From the NCBI GenBank assembly GCA_947175335.1, contig CAMWMF010000003.1:84606-148605 (forward strand): 64,000 nt of DNA. Reading direction: 5' to 3'. This stretch comes from an uncultured Clostridia bacterium (lineage in GTDB: Bacteria > Bacillota > Clostridia > Christensenellales > Pumilibacteraceae). Both the position numbers and the translations under genes were made by a program. The stretch's first letter is position 1, and every line of letters starts with the position of its first letter. A model generated the notes under the pieces. The model saw only the letters and a program-made list of their open reading frames with translations, ran no database searches and was not told the origin of the DNA. This document shows positions 54,615 to 64,000 of the stretch, piece by piece.

Positions 54615-55892
54615 ATGAAGGTCGGATTTTTATCGGTAGAGCATCAAACCGTAGACCCGCGCACCGCAAAGATGGCGCTGTTTGACAACTGCCACACCGC
54701 GGACTTGTTTGTCACTGCGGAAGTAGGCGAGATAGACGGCGCGATAAATATGCTTCGCGCTACCTGTGACGCCATTGTCATAGACGGCAACGTAGACGCA
54801 TTTTACGACGCATACAAGGACACGCTGTCGCACCGACCCGACCACTTCGAGCTGGACGGTAAGCTGCACAGTGTGGCGGCAAAGGTCGATTACAAGTTTT
54901 TGACCGACAAGTTTATCCCGCTGCTCAACAAAAAGGTAAAAAAGCGCTATGCTGTAATAGTGTTCAAAACGTACGGCAAGTCGGTTGACGAGCTTAAAAC
55001 TATACTCAAAGAATACATGACCAAAAAGAGCAAGGTTCAGTTCGGCTTCTTCGAGGACTTTTTGGAATGCGAGGTTCACGCTCGCGTTTCTACCAACATA
55101 GCCAAAGAGGATATGAACGTTATATCCGATAGGCTTGTGGAACTGCTCGGCGGCTGCACGTATGCGTACGAGGATATTTCCATCAACGAGCGCGTGGCGC
55201 AAATATTAAGAGCCGAGGGGCTAAAAATCAAAATTGCCGAATCGTTTACCGGCGGCGCACTCGGTGCGGCATTCACGTCCGTTGCGGGCGCGAGCGACTA
55301 TCTTATGGAAGACGTTGTTACGTACTCCGTAGCGTCTAAAAATAAGCGGTTGGGCGTTCCGTTCGAAACAATAGCCGCTAAGGGCGTAGTCAGCGGCGAC
55401 ACCGCGTACAATATGGCGCTCGGGCTTATGGCTAGCGGGGATTGCGACATAGCCATCGCAACCACTGGCAACGCAGGTCCGTCCGTTCAGAACGGCGCGC
55501 TCGGGCTTTGCTACGTCGCGCTCGGCATAACCTCGCAAAAGAGCATAGCCGTCATTAAATACGTGTTTGGCGGCGATCGCGACTACAACATAAAAAGCGG
55601 TGTAAAAAACGCTATGTTCTTGCTGTACGAAAGCTTAATAAGTTACAGACGGCAAAAGAAGCAACGGGAGGCAATGGCGGCGGCGCAAGCCCAACAGCTC
55701 GCGCAGCAACCTATGCAACAGCCCGTACAGCAGCCCGTACAACAGCAACCGCAATACGTACAGCAACAGCCTATGCAGCCGCAGTACGCACCGCAGCAGC
55801 CTGTACAGCAACCCGTACAAGCGCAACCCACAACACCTATTGCGCCGTTTGCGCCGACAATAGTTGCGCCGGGCGACGGCACCGATAACTAA
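54615..55892 (+). CDS. CinA-like protein: NMN-deamidase domain, divergent N terminus, Gln/Pro tail
   Basis: The C-terminal domain (about residues 195-345) has [40 protein letters not shown] and ATTGNAGPS, the nicotinamide mononucleotide deamidase domain of CinA/PncC. A KH-like middle domain is recognisable ([18 protein letters not shown]). The N-terminal 100 residues, however, lack the molybdopterin-binding-type motifs of ordinary CinA (no GTELLLG or GGLGPTxDD). The last 55 residues are a QQP-VQQP low-complexity tail. It sits between pgsA and recA, the standard cinA place, so it is probably a diverged orthologue. Confidence 0.8.
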   Translation: MKVGFLSVEHQTVDPRTAKMALFDNCHTADLFVTAEVGEIDGAINMLRATCDAIVIDGNVDAFYDAYKDTLSHRPDHFELDGKLHSVAAKVDYKFLTDKFIPLLNKKVKKRYAVIVFKTYGKSVDELKTILKEYMTKKSKVQFGFFEDFLECEVHARVSTNIAKEDMNVISDRLVELLGGCTYAYEDISINERVAQILRAEGLKIKIAESFTGGALGAAFTSVAGASDYLMEDVVTYSVASKNKRLGVPFETIAAKGVVSGDTAYNMALGLMASGDCDIAIATTGNAGPSVQNGALGLCYVALGITSQKSIAVIKYVFGGDRDYNIKSGVKNAMFLLYESLISYRRQKKQREAMAAAQAQQLAQQPMQQPVQQPVQQQPQYVQQQPMQPQYAPQQPVQQPVQAQPTTPIAPFAPTIVAPGDGTDN

Positions 55893-55917
55893 GCAAAAAA
55901 ACACCGAGAGGTATATT

Positions 55918-56991
55918 ATGGATAAGAAGGAAAAATTCAAGGTTTACAACACCGACATGACGCAGTCCGAAAAAGAGAAGGCATTGGCGGAGACCATTGC
56001 CCAAATCGAAAAAACGTACGGCAAGGGCTCCATCATGCGTATGACCGATTCGGTCGCAACGCAGGTGGACGCTATCCCGACGGGCTGCCTTGCGCTCGAT
56101 CTTGCGCTCGGAATAGGCGGTTTGCCGCGCGGCAGAATTGTCGAGGTTTACGGTCCCGAATCGAGCGGTAAAACGACGCTTGCGTTGCACGTAATAGCGG
56201 AAACGCAAAAGACGGGCGGCATGGTCGCGTTTATCGACGCGGAGCATGCACTCGATCCCGTGTATGCCCAGCACTTGGGCATAGACCTGTCCCGCCTTTA
56301 CATCTGCCAGCCGGATAACGGCGAGCAAGCGCTGGACATAGCGGAAGCGTTGGTGCGCAGCAGCGCTATGGACGTTGTCGTAATCGACTCGGTTGCAGCA
56401 CTTACGCCGCAAGCGGAAATCAACGGCGAGATAGGCGAAAGCCATGTAGGCTTGCAGGCGCGGTTAATGTCGCAGGCGCTGCGCAAAATTGCGGGCGTTT
56501 GCAACAAGACCAAAACCTGTATCATATTCATCAACCAGCTGCGCGAAAAGATAGGCGTTATGTACGGCAATCCCGAAGTAACCCCCGGCGGCAAAGCGTT
56601 AAAGTTCTACGCCAGCGTAAGGCTTGACGTGCGCAAGGGCGAGGCGCTCAAGGACGGCGCCAACGTCATAGGCAACCGCACCAAGGTCAAGATCGTAAAG
56701 AACAAGCTTGCCCCTCCGTTCAAGACGGCTGAGTTTGATTTGATATTCGGCAAGGGTATTTCCAACGAGGGCTGCATTTTGGATATGGCTATCGACCAAG
56801 GCCTTATCGTAAAGAGCGGATCGTGGTTCTCGTACAACGACGAGCGTCTCGGACAGGGCAGAGAAACCGTCAAGCAGATTATTCTTTCCCGCCCCGAACT
56901 TTTGGAAGAGCTTGACGCCAAAATCCGCGAGATGATTGCGCAAAAGGGCGGACTTCCGTTTGAGGAAAGCTCCGATTCCGACGACGAATAG
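55918..56991 (+). CDS. recA: Recombinase RecA
   Basis: The 357-aa protein has [13 protein letters not shown] (Walker A), [14 protein letters not shown] (Walker B region), LRQ-type loop [20 protein letters not shown], and [11 protein letters not shown]. It forms ATP-dependent filaments on single-stranded DNA for strand exchange and SOS induction. The ATG at 55918 follows CCGAGAGGT; an upstream in-frame ATG at 55864 overlaps cinA and is rejected. No SOS box is obvious because it is the last gene of a long operon. A large palindromic element begins 2 nt after its stop. Confidence 0.98.
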   Translation: MDKKEKFKVYNTDMTQSEKEKALAETIAQIEKTYGKGSIMRMTDSVATQVDAIPTGCLALDLALGIGGLPRGRIVEVYGPESSGKTTLALHVIAETQKTGGMVAFIDAEHALDPVYAQHLGIDLSRLYICQPDNGEQALDIAEALVRSSAMDVVVIDSVAALTPQAEINGEIGESHVGLQARLMSQALRKIAGVCNKTKTCIIFINQLREKIGVMYGNPEVTPGGKALKFYASVRLDVRKGEALKDGANVIGNRTKVKIVKNKLAPPFKTAEFDLIFGKGISNEGCILDMAIDQGLIVKSGSWFSYNDERLGQGRETVKQIILSRPELLEELDAKIREMIAQKGGLPFEESSDSDDE

Positions 56992-56992
56992 A

Positions 56993-57151
56993 GACACTCA
57001 GCACAAGTTCGTGCGGCAATCTTGCTGTCAATTTCCGCGATAAGTGCGTTGGTGTTCCCTCGACGTAGCGCTGCTACGACTTTGGAAACGCCGCCTTCTT
57101 ATCACGAAAATTGCCGACGCAATCTTGTACGCGTCACTTATGCAGAGTGTC
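56993..57151. repeat. 159-bp imperfect palindrome between recA and ruvA
   Basis: The ends GACACTC (56993-56999) and GAGTGTC (57145-57151) and the centre CGTAGC-GCT-GCTACG (57064-57078) share one axis of symmetry. Intermediate blocks also match, for example CAATTTCCGCGATAAG against the complement of CTTATCACGAAAATTG with 14 of 16 positions equal. As RNA it would be one long bulged hairpin. It has no open frame. It might be a decayed MITE, a structured RNA, or a terminator of the recA operon; I cannot decide. Confidence 0.75.
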
Positions 57152-57200
57152 AACATATACGCGGAATATCGCCGCGTACTGAAAATCAAAGGGTAAAATA

Positions 57201-57776
57201 ATGTTCGACTATATATCGGGCAAGGTTGCCGCGGTAAGTGAAAATAAGGTAGTTATAGATTGCGGCGGCGTGGGCTTTGCGCTCACGGCGTCCGCTTTCG
57301 CTTGTGCGGAAGCGAGCCGCAAACAGGAAGTAAAAATGCCTGTGTACCTTGCCGTGCGCGACGACGCATTGGAGCTGTTCGGATTTTCGGGAACGCCTGA
57401 GCGCGACTTGTTTTTACTGCTCATCGGCGTGTCGGGCGTAGGCCCCAAGCTCGCCGTGGCGGTGCTTAGCGGAATGGCGGCGGACAGGCTTACCTCTGCA
57501 ATCGCGTCGGGTAATGCCGCGGCGCTTTCCACAATCAAGGGCGTGGGCAAAAAGACCGCCGAGCGCATTGTGTTGGAGCTTAAAGGCAAGGTAGCGCCCG
57601 CTGTAGAGGACGGCGGAACGGTTATTGTCGAGCAGCAGTTGCCTGACGAGAAATCGGTGCTTGCGCTTATGGGCTTGGGCTACGAGCGCAAGGAGGCTGA
57701 AGCCGCGGTCAAAAAGGTTGCAAAACCCGATATGTCAACGGAAGATATCGTTCTTGCGGCACTGCGCAATTTGTAA
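57201..57776 (+). CDS. ruvA: Holliday junction branch-migration protein RuvA
   Basis: The 191-aa protein begins MFDYISGKVA with the OB fold, then two helix-hairpin-helix motifs (LLIGVSGVGPKLA and LSTIKGVGKKTAERIVLELK) and the C-terminal RuvB-contacting domain (LMGLGYERKEAEAAV). RuvA binds the four-way junction and loads RuvB. AAAGGG precedes the ATG. ruvB starts 8 nt after the stop. Confidence 0.96.
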   Translation: MFDYISGKVAAVSENKVVIDCGGVGFALTASAFACAEASRKQEVKMPVYLAVRDDALELFGFSGTPERDLFLLLIGVSGVGPKLAVAVLSGMAADRLTSAIASGNAAALSTIKGVGKKTAERIVLELKGKVAPAVEDGGTVIVEQQLPDEKSVLALMGLGYERKEAEAAVKKVAKPDMSTEDIVLAALRNL

Positions 57777-57784
57777 TCTGAATT

Positions 57785-58831
57785 ATGGAAAACAACAGGT
57801 TTATTACAAATAAAGAATTAGTCACCGACGACGGAGATATTTCGCTCCGTCCGACTACGTTTGACGAATATATAGGGCAGGACAAGGTTAAGGCCAATTT
57901 AAAGGTGTACGTTGCGGCAAGCAAGGCGCGCGGCGAAGCGCTCGACCACGTATTGCTGTACGGCCCGCCGGGGCTTGGCAAAACCACGCTTGCGCATATT
58001 ATCGCTTCGGAATTGGGCGTTGAAATAAAGGTGACGAGCGGCCCGGGCATAGAGCGCGCCGCCAACCTCGCATCTATGCTTACCAATCTTCAAGAGCGCG
58101 ACGTGCTTTTCCTCGACGAAATTCATAGACTTAATCACTCGATTGAAGAAGTGCTGTACCCCGCAATGGAAGACTTTGTGCTGGATATATCCACAGGCAA
58201 GGGCGCGGGCGCAACTTCGATTAGACTTAACTTAAATAAATTCACGCTTATAGGCGCGACTACTCGGGCGGGTATGCTCACCGGTCCGTTGCGCGATAGA
58301 TTCGGCGTTATTTGTAGATTAGAGCCGTATTCTTCGACCGACTTGGTGCGCATAATCAAGCGTTCGGCGCGGCTACTTAAAATATCGATAGCGGACGACG
58401 CGGCGGCGGAGCTTGCTTCGCGTTCGCGCGGCACGCCGCGTATTGCCAACCGCTTGCTAAAACGCGTGCGCGACTTTGCGCAGGTAATCGGCGACGGCAA
58501 TATCACTTTGCCGATTACGGTAAAGGCGCTCAACGATATGGAAATCGATCCGTTGGGACTTGACTACAACGATAAAAAACTGCTTTCCGCATTGGTGGAA
58601 AAGTTTGACGGCGGCCCGACGGGTCTTGATACGCTTGCCGCGGCAATCAACGAGGACGCGGGCACGATAGAGGACGTAATAGAGCCGTACCTTATTCAGC
58701 TCGGTTTTATCGCGCGCACGCCGCGCGGACGCATTGCGTTAAAGGCGGCGTTCAATCACTTGGGCGTAAAGCCGTCACGCAAGGCGGTTACGCAGCTTTC
58801 ATTTTTGGATACGGTAGGCGGCGATGAATAA
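57785..58831 (+). CDS. ruvB: Holliday junction branch-migration ATPase RuvB
   Basis: The 348-aa AAA+ motor has [15 protein letters not shown] at the N terminus, [11 protein letters not shown] (Walker A), FLDEIHRLN (Walker B), [18 protein letters not shown] (sensor 1 and arginine finger) and [17 protein letters not shown] (sensor 2), ending with the winged DNA-binding domain. It drives branch migration with RuvA. It overlaps queA by 8 nt. Confidence 0.98.
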   Translation: MENNRFITNKELVTDDGDISLRPTTFDEYIGQDKVKANLKVYVAASKARGEALDHVLLYGPPGLGKTTLAHIIASELGVEIKVTSGPGIERAANLASMLTNLQERDVLFLDEIHRLNHSIEEVLYPAMEDFVLDISTGKGAGATSIRLNLNKFTLIGATTRAGMLTGPLRDRFGVICRLEPYSSTDLVRIIKRSARLLKISIADDAAAELASRSRGTPRIANRLLKRVRDFAQVIGDGNITLPITVKALNDMEIDPLGLDYNDKKLLSALVEKFDGGPTGLDTLAAAINEDAGTIEDVIEPYLIQLGFIARTPRGRIALKAAFNHLGVKPSRKAVTQLSFLDTVGGDE

Positions 58832-59846
58832 AAGTGATTTCTACTACGACTTGCCGAAGGAATTGATTGCGCAAACTCCCATCGAGCCGCGCGACAGTTC
58901 GAGGCTTTTGGTATACGACAAAAATTCCGATACGGTAACGCATCGGCATTTTTTTGATTTGCCCGAGCTGTTACGACCCGACGATTTGCTTGTGATAAAC
59001 AACACCAAGGTTTTGCCGGCGCGCGTCACGGGAGTAAAAGAGGATACGGGCGCTAACATATCGTTTTTGCTGCATAGGCGCATCGACCGCGACACGTGGG
59101 AAACGCTGTGCCGTCCCGCCAAGCGCGCAAAAAAGGGAACTAAGTTGAAGTTCTCCGACGAATTGACGGGCGAGGTAATTGACGAGGGCGAGGAAGGCGC
59201 GCGCACGTTAAAGTTTTATTACGACGGCGTTTTCGAGCAAATACTTAACAAGATAGGCGAAGTGCCGTTGCCGCACTATATTCACAATCAGCTTAAAAGC
59301 ATAGACAGATACCAAACGGTGTACGCTCACGACGTGGGCTCGTCCGCCGCGCCGACAGCGGGATTGCACTTTACGGAAAGGCTTATAAGCGAGCTTAAAG
59401 CAAAGGGCGTGGAGTTTGTAGAGGTATTGCTTCACGTCGGCTTAGGCACGTTTTTGCCCGTCAAGACCGACGATATAGAAAACCACAAAATGCACAGCGA
59501 ATACTACTGCGTTACCGAGGATGCGGCAAACAAAATCAACGCCGCACGGCAAAGCGGCAGGCGAGTGATTGCGGTAGGCACGACGTCGGTACGCGTACTG
59601 GAATCGAGCTCAACCGCCGACGGCGTGGTACACGCGGGGAGTGGCGACACCAATATATTTATTTACCCGCCGTACAAGTTCAAAGCGGTGGACGGACTTA
59701 TAACCAACTTCCACCTGCCCGAATCGACGTTGATAATGTTAGTCAGCGCAATGCTCGGTAGGGAGAAGACATTGGAAATTTACAAAACCGCAGTGGAGAA
59801 TAAGTATCGCTTTTTCTCGTTTGGAGATGCCTGTTTCTTTTGCTAA
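58824..59846 (+). CDS. queA: S-adenosylmethionine:tRNA ribosyltransferase-isomerase
   Basis: The 340-aa enzyme adds the epoxycyclopentane moiety to preQ1 in tRNA. Family sequences are [50 protein letters not shown] and [16 protein letters not shown]. It follows ruvB by overlap, an order common in Firmicutes (ruvAB-queA-tgt). tgt lies 1.5 kb further on, behind an inserted repressor module. Confidence 0.97.
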   Translation: MNKSDFYYDLPKELIAQTPIEPRDSSRLLVYDKNSDTVTHRHFFDLPELLRPDDLLVINNTKVLPARVTGVKEDTGANISFLLHRRIDRDTWETLCRPAKRAKKGTKLKFSDELTGEVIDEGEEGARTLKFYYDGVFEQILNKIGEVPLPHYIHNQLKSIDRYQTVYAHDVGSSAAPTAGLHFTERLISELKAKGVEFVEVLLHVGLGTFLPVKTDDIENHKMHSEYYCVTEDAANKINAARQSGRRVIAVGTTSVRVLESSSTADGVVHAGSGDTNIFIYPPYKFKAVDGLITNFHLPESTLIMLVSAMLGREKTLEIYKTAVENKYRFFSFGDACFFC

Positions 59847-59873
59847 GACATAATAAAATATAACCGTAAAAAC

Positions 59874-59906
59874 AAATATCCTACGCGAATAGCGTAGGAT
59901 ATTTTG
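59874..59906. terminator. Bidirectional terminator between queA and the second XRE gene
   Basis: Perfect 13-bp arms AAATATCCTACGC (59874-59886) and GCGTAGGATATTT (59892-59904) around GAATA, between convergent genes. Confidence 0.92.
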
Positions 59907-59923
59907 TGTATAATTGTATAAAA

Positions 59924-60124
59924 TTACATTTCGCTTCGACCTAAAAGAAAATCGGCTGACACGTCAAAATAATCGGCGAGCAAAATTATATATCCCGCTT
60001 TCGGTTCGTTTACTTCGCGTTCCCAATAGTCGATTGCTTTTTGGCTTACGCCAATTGCTTTGGCTAACGTGCTTTGCGAAATTTTACGTTCCACCCTCAG
60101 TTCCTTTATTCTAATACCTATCAT
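59924..60124 (-). CDS. XRE-family repressor of the membrane-protein module
   Basis: A 66-aa single-domain Cro/CI-type protein: IKELRVERKISQSTLAKAIGVS, recognition helix QKAIDYWERE and C-terminal ILLADYFDVSADFLLGRSEM, the usual XRE ending. The start codon lacks a clear Shine-Dalgarno. It is divergent from a membrane protein gene whose promoter spacer holds a perfect palindrome. The gene and its target stand as an insertion between queA and tgt. Confidence 0.9.
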   Translation of the reverse strand: MIGIRIKELRVERKISQSTLAKAIGVSQKAIDYWEREVNEPKAGYIILLADYFDVSADFLLGRSEM

Positions 60125-60158
60125 ACTTTATATATTAGAAAAAAACTTCTTGATTTAC

Positions 60159-60187
60159 TTGACAAAGAAGAAAACTTCTTATATAAT
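60159..60187 (+). promoter_or_regulatory. Promoter with spacer-filling operator, membrane-protein module
   Basis: TTGACA (60159-60164), 17 nt, TATAAT (60182-60187), both perfect. AAGAAGAAAACTTCTT (60165-60180) fills the spacer. A second, imperfect site (AGAAAAAAACTTCT) is at 60137-60150. Confidence 0.88.
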
Positions 60188-60220
60188 ATTGTAGAATTTC
60201 TTATCTTAAAGGAGAGTAGT

Positions 60221-61177
60221 GTGGGAATTCTCGATAGAAAATGGGTGCGCGTATTGCTTTCGGTGTTTATATCCGTTACTATAATGGGCGTATTTTTTGC
60301 TTTGGCTTTATTTTATAGAAGCATATTGCCGGAGGCGTCGGGCAATACGTTGAGCTTTTGCTTTTTGATAGGATTATTTACAGAGCTTGGCGTATTATTG
60401 GTGTATATAGCTGTCGACGTATTGGATCAAGGCACGGCATTGGCAAAGTTAGGAAGAATAATTCTCGGCATTTTAGCCGGTATTTTGATATTCGGGTGCG
60501 GCGTCGTTTCACTGTTTTTTTATGCTATACAAGCGGAAAGGCTTACTACAACAAGTCCGTGGGTGTGCGCGTTCGGCGGACAGTGGTTGTTAAACGGAAT
60601 ACTTGCAGCCATGTTTTTGAGATTTATGGATGACGATGAAAATGCCATTGTTCTTGCGCCGTTTGTACAATTAGCAGCGTTATTTGTAGGCTATTTGGTA
60701 TACGTAATATTCGCTTATCTCGGACAATATGTGCATACGTTCTTTTACGGTTGGATATTGCTGATAATAATTGCCGCCGGTCTCATATTATTGATAGTAT
60801 TGGTTATAAAAGGAATATTGGATTTTGATGAAGTTTCTTTGCCTGGTTTCGGCGGAAATAAGTCATATCAATCAAGTAAAGCTAAACACATAACGGCGAC
60901 GATTAAGGATATAGATGACAATGAGCCGCCTTGTAAAAACGGTATTTATCAATTATTATGCGGTAATGAATATTATATATTTCCTAAGTTAAGCGATACC
61001 GCCGAGATACCTCCTATGGATGATTTTGATATAAACGTTGAAAATAATGATATTGATTGCGATAGGAGAGACGGGTGTATTGCCGTATATTGTAAATCGA
61101 CGTGCTTTGAAGAAAAGGTTGAGCTGACGCACGGTGGCTATGATCCACTCACTTTTAGAATAACGTTTCGTCACTAA
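60221..61177 (+). CDS. Six-TM membrane protein with soluble C-terminal domain, unknown
   Basis: The 318-aa protein starts at GTG 60221 with AAAGGAGAG just upstream. Six hydrophobic helices fill residues 8-195, and about 120 residues follow as a soluble domain with acidic patches and five cysteines (CKNG, LLCGNE, DCDRRDGC, YCKSTCFEE). No transporter or enzyme signature is recognised. DNA is more AT-rich than the surrounding ruv/que/tgt genes. It is controlled, by inference, by the divergent XRE protein. Confidence 0.65.
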   Translation: MGILDRKWVRVLLSVFISVTIMGVFFALALFYRSILPEASGNTLSFCFLIGLFTELGVLLVYIAVDVLDQGTALAKLGRIILGILAGILIFGCGVVSLFFYAIQAERLTTTSPWVCAFGGQWLLNGILAAMFLRFMDDDENAIVLAPFVQLAALFVGYLVYVIFAYLGQYVHTFFYGWILLIIIAAGLILLIVLVIKGILDFDEVSLPGFGGNKSYQSSKAKHITATIKDIDDNEPPCKNGIYQLLCGNEYYIFPKLSDTAEIPPMDDFDINVENNDIDCDRRDGCIAVYCKSTCFEEKVELTHGGYDPLTFRITFRH

Positions 61178-61243
61178 ATCGTTAGGATATTTACTTCTTT
61201 TGCAAGATAAACAGTAATAGCGACGTTTTTCATAGTTTATTAC

Positions 61244-61272
61244 TTGAAAATATTCCGATATTGGTGTATAAT
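61244..61272 (+). promoter_or_regulatory. SigA-type promoter of tgt
   Basis: TTGAAA (61244-61249), 17 nt, TATAAT (61267-61272), with an 80-nt leader that has no recognisable riboswitch. Confidence 0.85.
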
Positions 61273-61346
61273 ATTTTTGCATGCTTATATTCGCAAGCAA
61301 AACGCACAGTCGTTTTATGATGGCGTTATAAAAATATTATCGGTAA

Positions 61347-62504
<1,158 letters not shown>

Positions 62505-62510
62505 ATTATT

Positions 62511-63173
62511 ATGGATTACAGATTACAGCGTAGCAGCAGAAAAACACTTGCCGTATGTATAAGCGACGGTCAGATAATAGTAAAAGCGCCAAACAGGATG
62601 TCCATTGCTCATATAGAGGAATTCTTGGCTGAGAAGGCGTTGTGGATAGCAAAAAAGGTGCGCGAGTACAACGCAAAGACCGCGGCGCTTGCGCCCGTTA
62701 CAAACGGCACGTCGGCGCTCTATCACGGCATGCTTTTGCCTATTGTACCGACTACGACGGCGAAAGCGTGCATAAACGGCAGCGTTTTGTATTTGCCCGT
62801 CAAGTACGATACGCAGGAGAAACGCGACCGCGCCATTGCCAATTTGTACAAAAAACTCGCGCAGGCCGAGCTTGCCGACAAGCTGTACAGAATATCCGCT
62901 TCGACACGGCTTAGTTACAGCGGGTTCGCGCTTACCAATGCGCGCACGCAGTGGGGCAACTGCGACGGCACATGTAGCATACGGCTGAACTGGCGGCTCG
63001 TAATGCTTGACGACGAGCTTGTTACTTACGTTATAGTTCATGAGCTTTGCCACACCGCCTATCACGACCATAGCTCGCAATTTTGGGCGTTGGTGCAAAA
63101 GTTTTTGCCTAACTACAAGGCGATTAAAAAACGCTTAAAAAACTTTTCGGTGCTTACCACAATGTATAGATAA
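62511..63173 (+). CDS. YgjP-like (WLM/DUF45) metallopeptidase-type protein
   Basis: The 220-aa protein has the zinc motif VIVHELCHTAYHDHSSQFW, that is HExxH with a third His, and the preceding RTQWGNCDGTCSIRLNWRLVM, both diagnostic of YgjP-type proteins. The N-terminal half (LQRSSRKTLAVCISDGQIIVKAP) is the usual beta-rich lead. Physiological substrates are not known with certainty. It starts 6 nt after tgt and 17 nt before ruvC, so it is cotranscribed with both. Confidence 0.88.
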   Translation: MDYRLQRSSRKTLAVCISDGQIIVKAPNRMSIAHIEEFLAEKALWIAKKVREYNAKTAALAPVTNGTSALYHGMLLPIVPTTTAKACINGSVLYLPVKYDTQEKRDRAIANLYKKLAQAELADKLYRISASTRLSYSGFALTNARTQWGNCDGTCSIRLNWRLVMLDDELVTYVIVHELCHTAYHDHSSQFWALVQKFLPNYKAIKKRLKNFSVLTTMYR

Positions 63174-63190
63174 AGAGGAGTAGTACGATT

Positions 63191-63682
63191 ATGCGAATAC
63201 TCGGAATAGACCCCGGCTATGCGATAGTGGGGTACGGAATTATAGAAAGTGAAAACGGAAAGCTGCGTCCGCTCGACTACGGCGCGGTGGAAACGCCCGC
63301 CAAGCTGCCGACGGTGGAGCGGCTTAAAATGATAGAAAGCCAAATAACCGAGCTTGTAACCGAAGTCAAACCCGACGAGATAGCCATAGAGGAATTGTTT
63401 TTCAACACCAATATCACCACTGGCATAAAGGTTGCGCAAGCGCGCGGAGTGATACTGTTGTCGTGCTCAAAAATTTGCGACAAGCTTTTCGAGTACACGC
63501 CGCTGCAAATAAAGTCCACCGTCACCGGCAACGGCACCGCCGCCAAAACGCAGGTGCAGTTTATGGTGCGCCAGCTTTTGCGCCTAAAAGAAACGCCCAA
63601 GCCCGACGACGCCGCCGACGCGCTTGCCGCGGCAATCTGTCACGCGCTGTCCGCGCAGGGTATAAAGCGGGGGTTAAAGTAG
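63191..63682 (+). CDS. ruvC: Holliday junction resolvase RuvC
   Basis: The 163-aa nuclease has LGIDPGYAIVGYG with the first catalytic Asp, IAIEELFFNTN with the catalytic Glu, and KPDDAADALAAAICH with the last two Asp. It resolves junctions moved by RuvAB. GAGGAGTAG precedes the ATG. In many bacteria ruvC stands directly before ruvA; here it is 5.4 kb downstream of it, after tgt and the YgjP-like gene. Confidence 0.97.
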   Translation: MRILGIDPGYAIVGYGIIESENGKLRPLDYGAVETPAKLPTVERLKMIESQITELVTEVKPDEIAIEELFFNTNITTGIKVAQARGVILLSCSKICDKLFEYTPLQIKSTVTGNGTAAKTQVQFMVRQLLRLKETPKPDDAADALAAAICHALSAQGIKRGLK

Positions 63683-63685
63683 ACT

Positions 63686-64000
63686 ATGAAAAACTTATTC
63701 AAGTTCAGCGTACAAACGGGAGAGGCTGATTACAACAAATACATAGTGCGTTCGGTTTCTGAGGAAACTTCCGCCAAGCAAGATAATACCTATGACGAAC
63801 TGAAAAAATTTGAAAAAGCGTCTAAGCTCCCGCTGTGGCTACGGATTATTCAATTGCTGTGTTATTTGGTTTCGTTGTGTTTATTGGTCGGAGTGCTAAG
63901 AGCGATTGGCGAAAATATAGGCGACGAACCGTTTGGGCAAATGTGGGATAGGTTTGTAAGCAACGGCGCGATCATTATGATAGTAGTCGGCGTGGTATGC
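63686..64000 (+). CDS. Membrane protein, 3' end beyond the window
   Basis: An ATG 3 nt after the ruvC stop opens a frame that runs off the right edge for 105 codons. The first 55 residues are soluble and charged (MKNLFKFSVQTGEADYNKYI at the start), then a hydrophobic helix (LRIIQLLCYLVSLCLLVGVL) and the beginning of a second (IIMIVVGVVC). No family can be assigned from this part. Confidence 0.6.
   Translation, partial: MKNLFKFSVQTGEADYNKYIVRSVSEETSAKQDNTYDELKKFEKASKLPLWLRIIQLLCYLVSLCLLVGVLRAIGENIGDEPFGQMWDRFVSNGAIIMIVVGVVC

Noticed and set aside
56993..57151. tmRNA, tRNA-like or 6S RNA identity for the recA-ruvA palindrome
   Set aside because: No acceptor stem with CCA, no T-loop consensus GTTCRA and no central open bubble of 6S RNA could be found.

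Overview
The window is about 64 kb of moderate-GC bacterial chromosome with no rRNA, tRNA, CRISPR array, transposase or integrase that I can see. It most resembles an uncultured spore-forming member of the Clostridia, perhaps a gut Christensenellales-type lineage. That placement is inferred from hprK-murB-PHP-whiA-dnaE-pfkA and rpsO-pnp-ylxY-mlpA gene order, a gerA-type germination operon, a Spo0A-like effector domain, pyruvate:ferredoxin oxidoreductase, strong Shine-Dalgarno sites and canonical SigA promoters. No marker gene here can prove it.

Layout. 1-11.2 kb: a Cof-type HAD phosphatase (cut at the left edge), hprK, a minus-strand pair (degenerate Fic-like protein and lipid kinase), then murB, a PHP phosphoesterase, whiA, dnaE and pfkA. 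11.3-15.3 kb: glycolysis and peptide turnover (fba, M29 aminopeptidase, a YcxB-like membrane protein, gap). 15.3-21 kb: envelope and small proteins (3-TM protein, CotH-like lipoprotein, zinc-ribbon protein, PH-like membrane protein, PadR/DUF1700/DUF4097 operon). 21-26.4 kb: PFOR on the minus strand and gatCA without gatB. 26.4-31.1 kb: gerA-type operon, rpsU and a stand-alone Spo0A C-terminal domain. 31.3-34 kb: argGH on the minus strand. 34.3-42.5 kb: two very large repeat-containing lipoproteins and a lone PTS EIIC-like permease. 42.8-48 kb: rpsO, pnp, ylxY-like deacetylase, M16 peptidase and a dimeric dUTPase. 48.2-49 kb: an XRE repressor divergent from two small Cys-rich paralogues. 49.2-57 kb: ftsK/spoIIIE, rimO, pgsA, a cinA-like gene and recA. 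57.2-64 kb: ruvA, ruvB, queA, a second XRE repressor divergent from a membrane protein, tgt, a YgjP-like metallopeptidase, ruvC and a truncated membrane protein.

How the genes work together. pfkA, fba, gap and PFOR outline glycolysis to acetyl-CoA with ferredoxin reduction; HprK would sense glycolytic state. recA, ruvA, ruvB and ruvC form the recombination and Holliday-junction set; queA and tgt make queuosine in tRNA; rpsO, pnp and rpsU belong to translation and RNA decay.

The most unusual material is two repressor modules (48.2-49.0 kb and 59.9-61.2 kb) built alike: a small XRE gene, and a divergent target whose promoter has a perfect palindrome filling the 17-bp spacer between -35 and -10. 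Also notable are a 159-bp imperfect palindrome between recA and ruvA, a degenerate Fic protein, an orphan Spo0A DNA-binding domain with a nearby palindrome resembling a 0A box, and a family of inverted-repeat elements built from AATTCGGAATT units.
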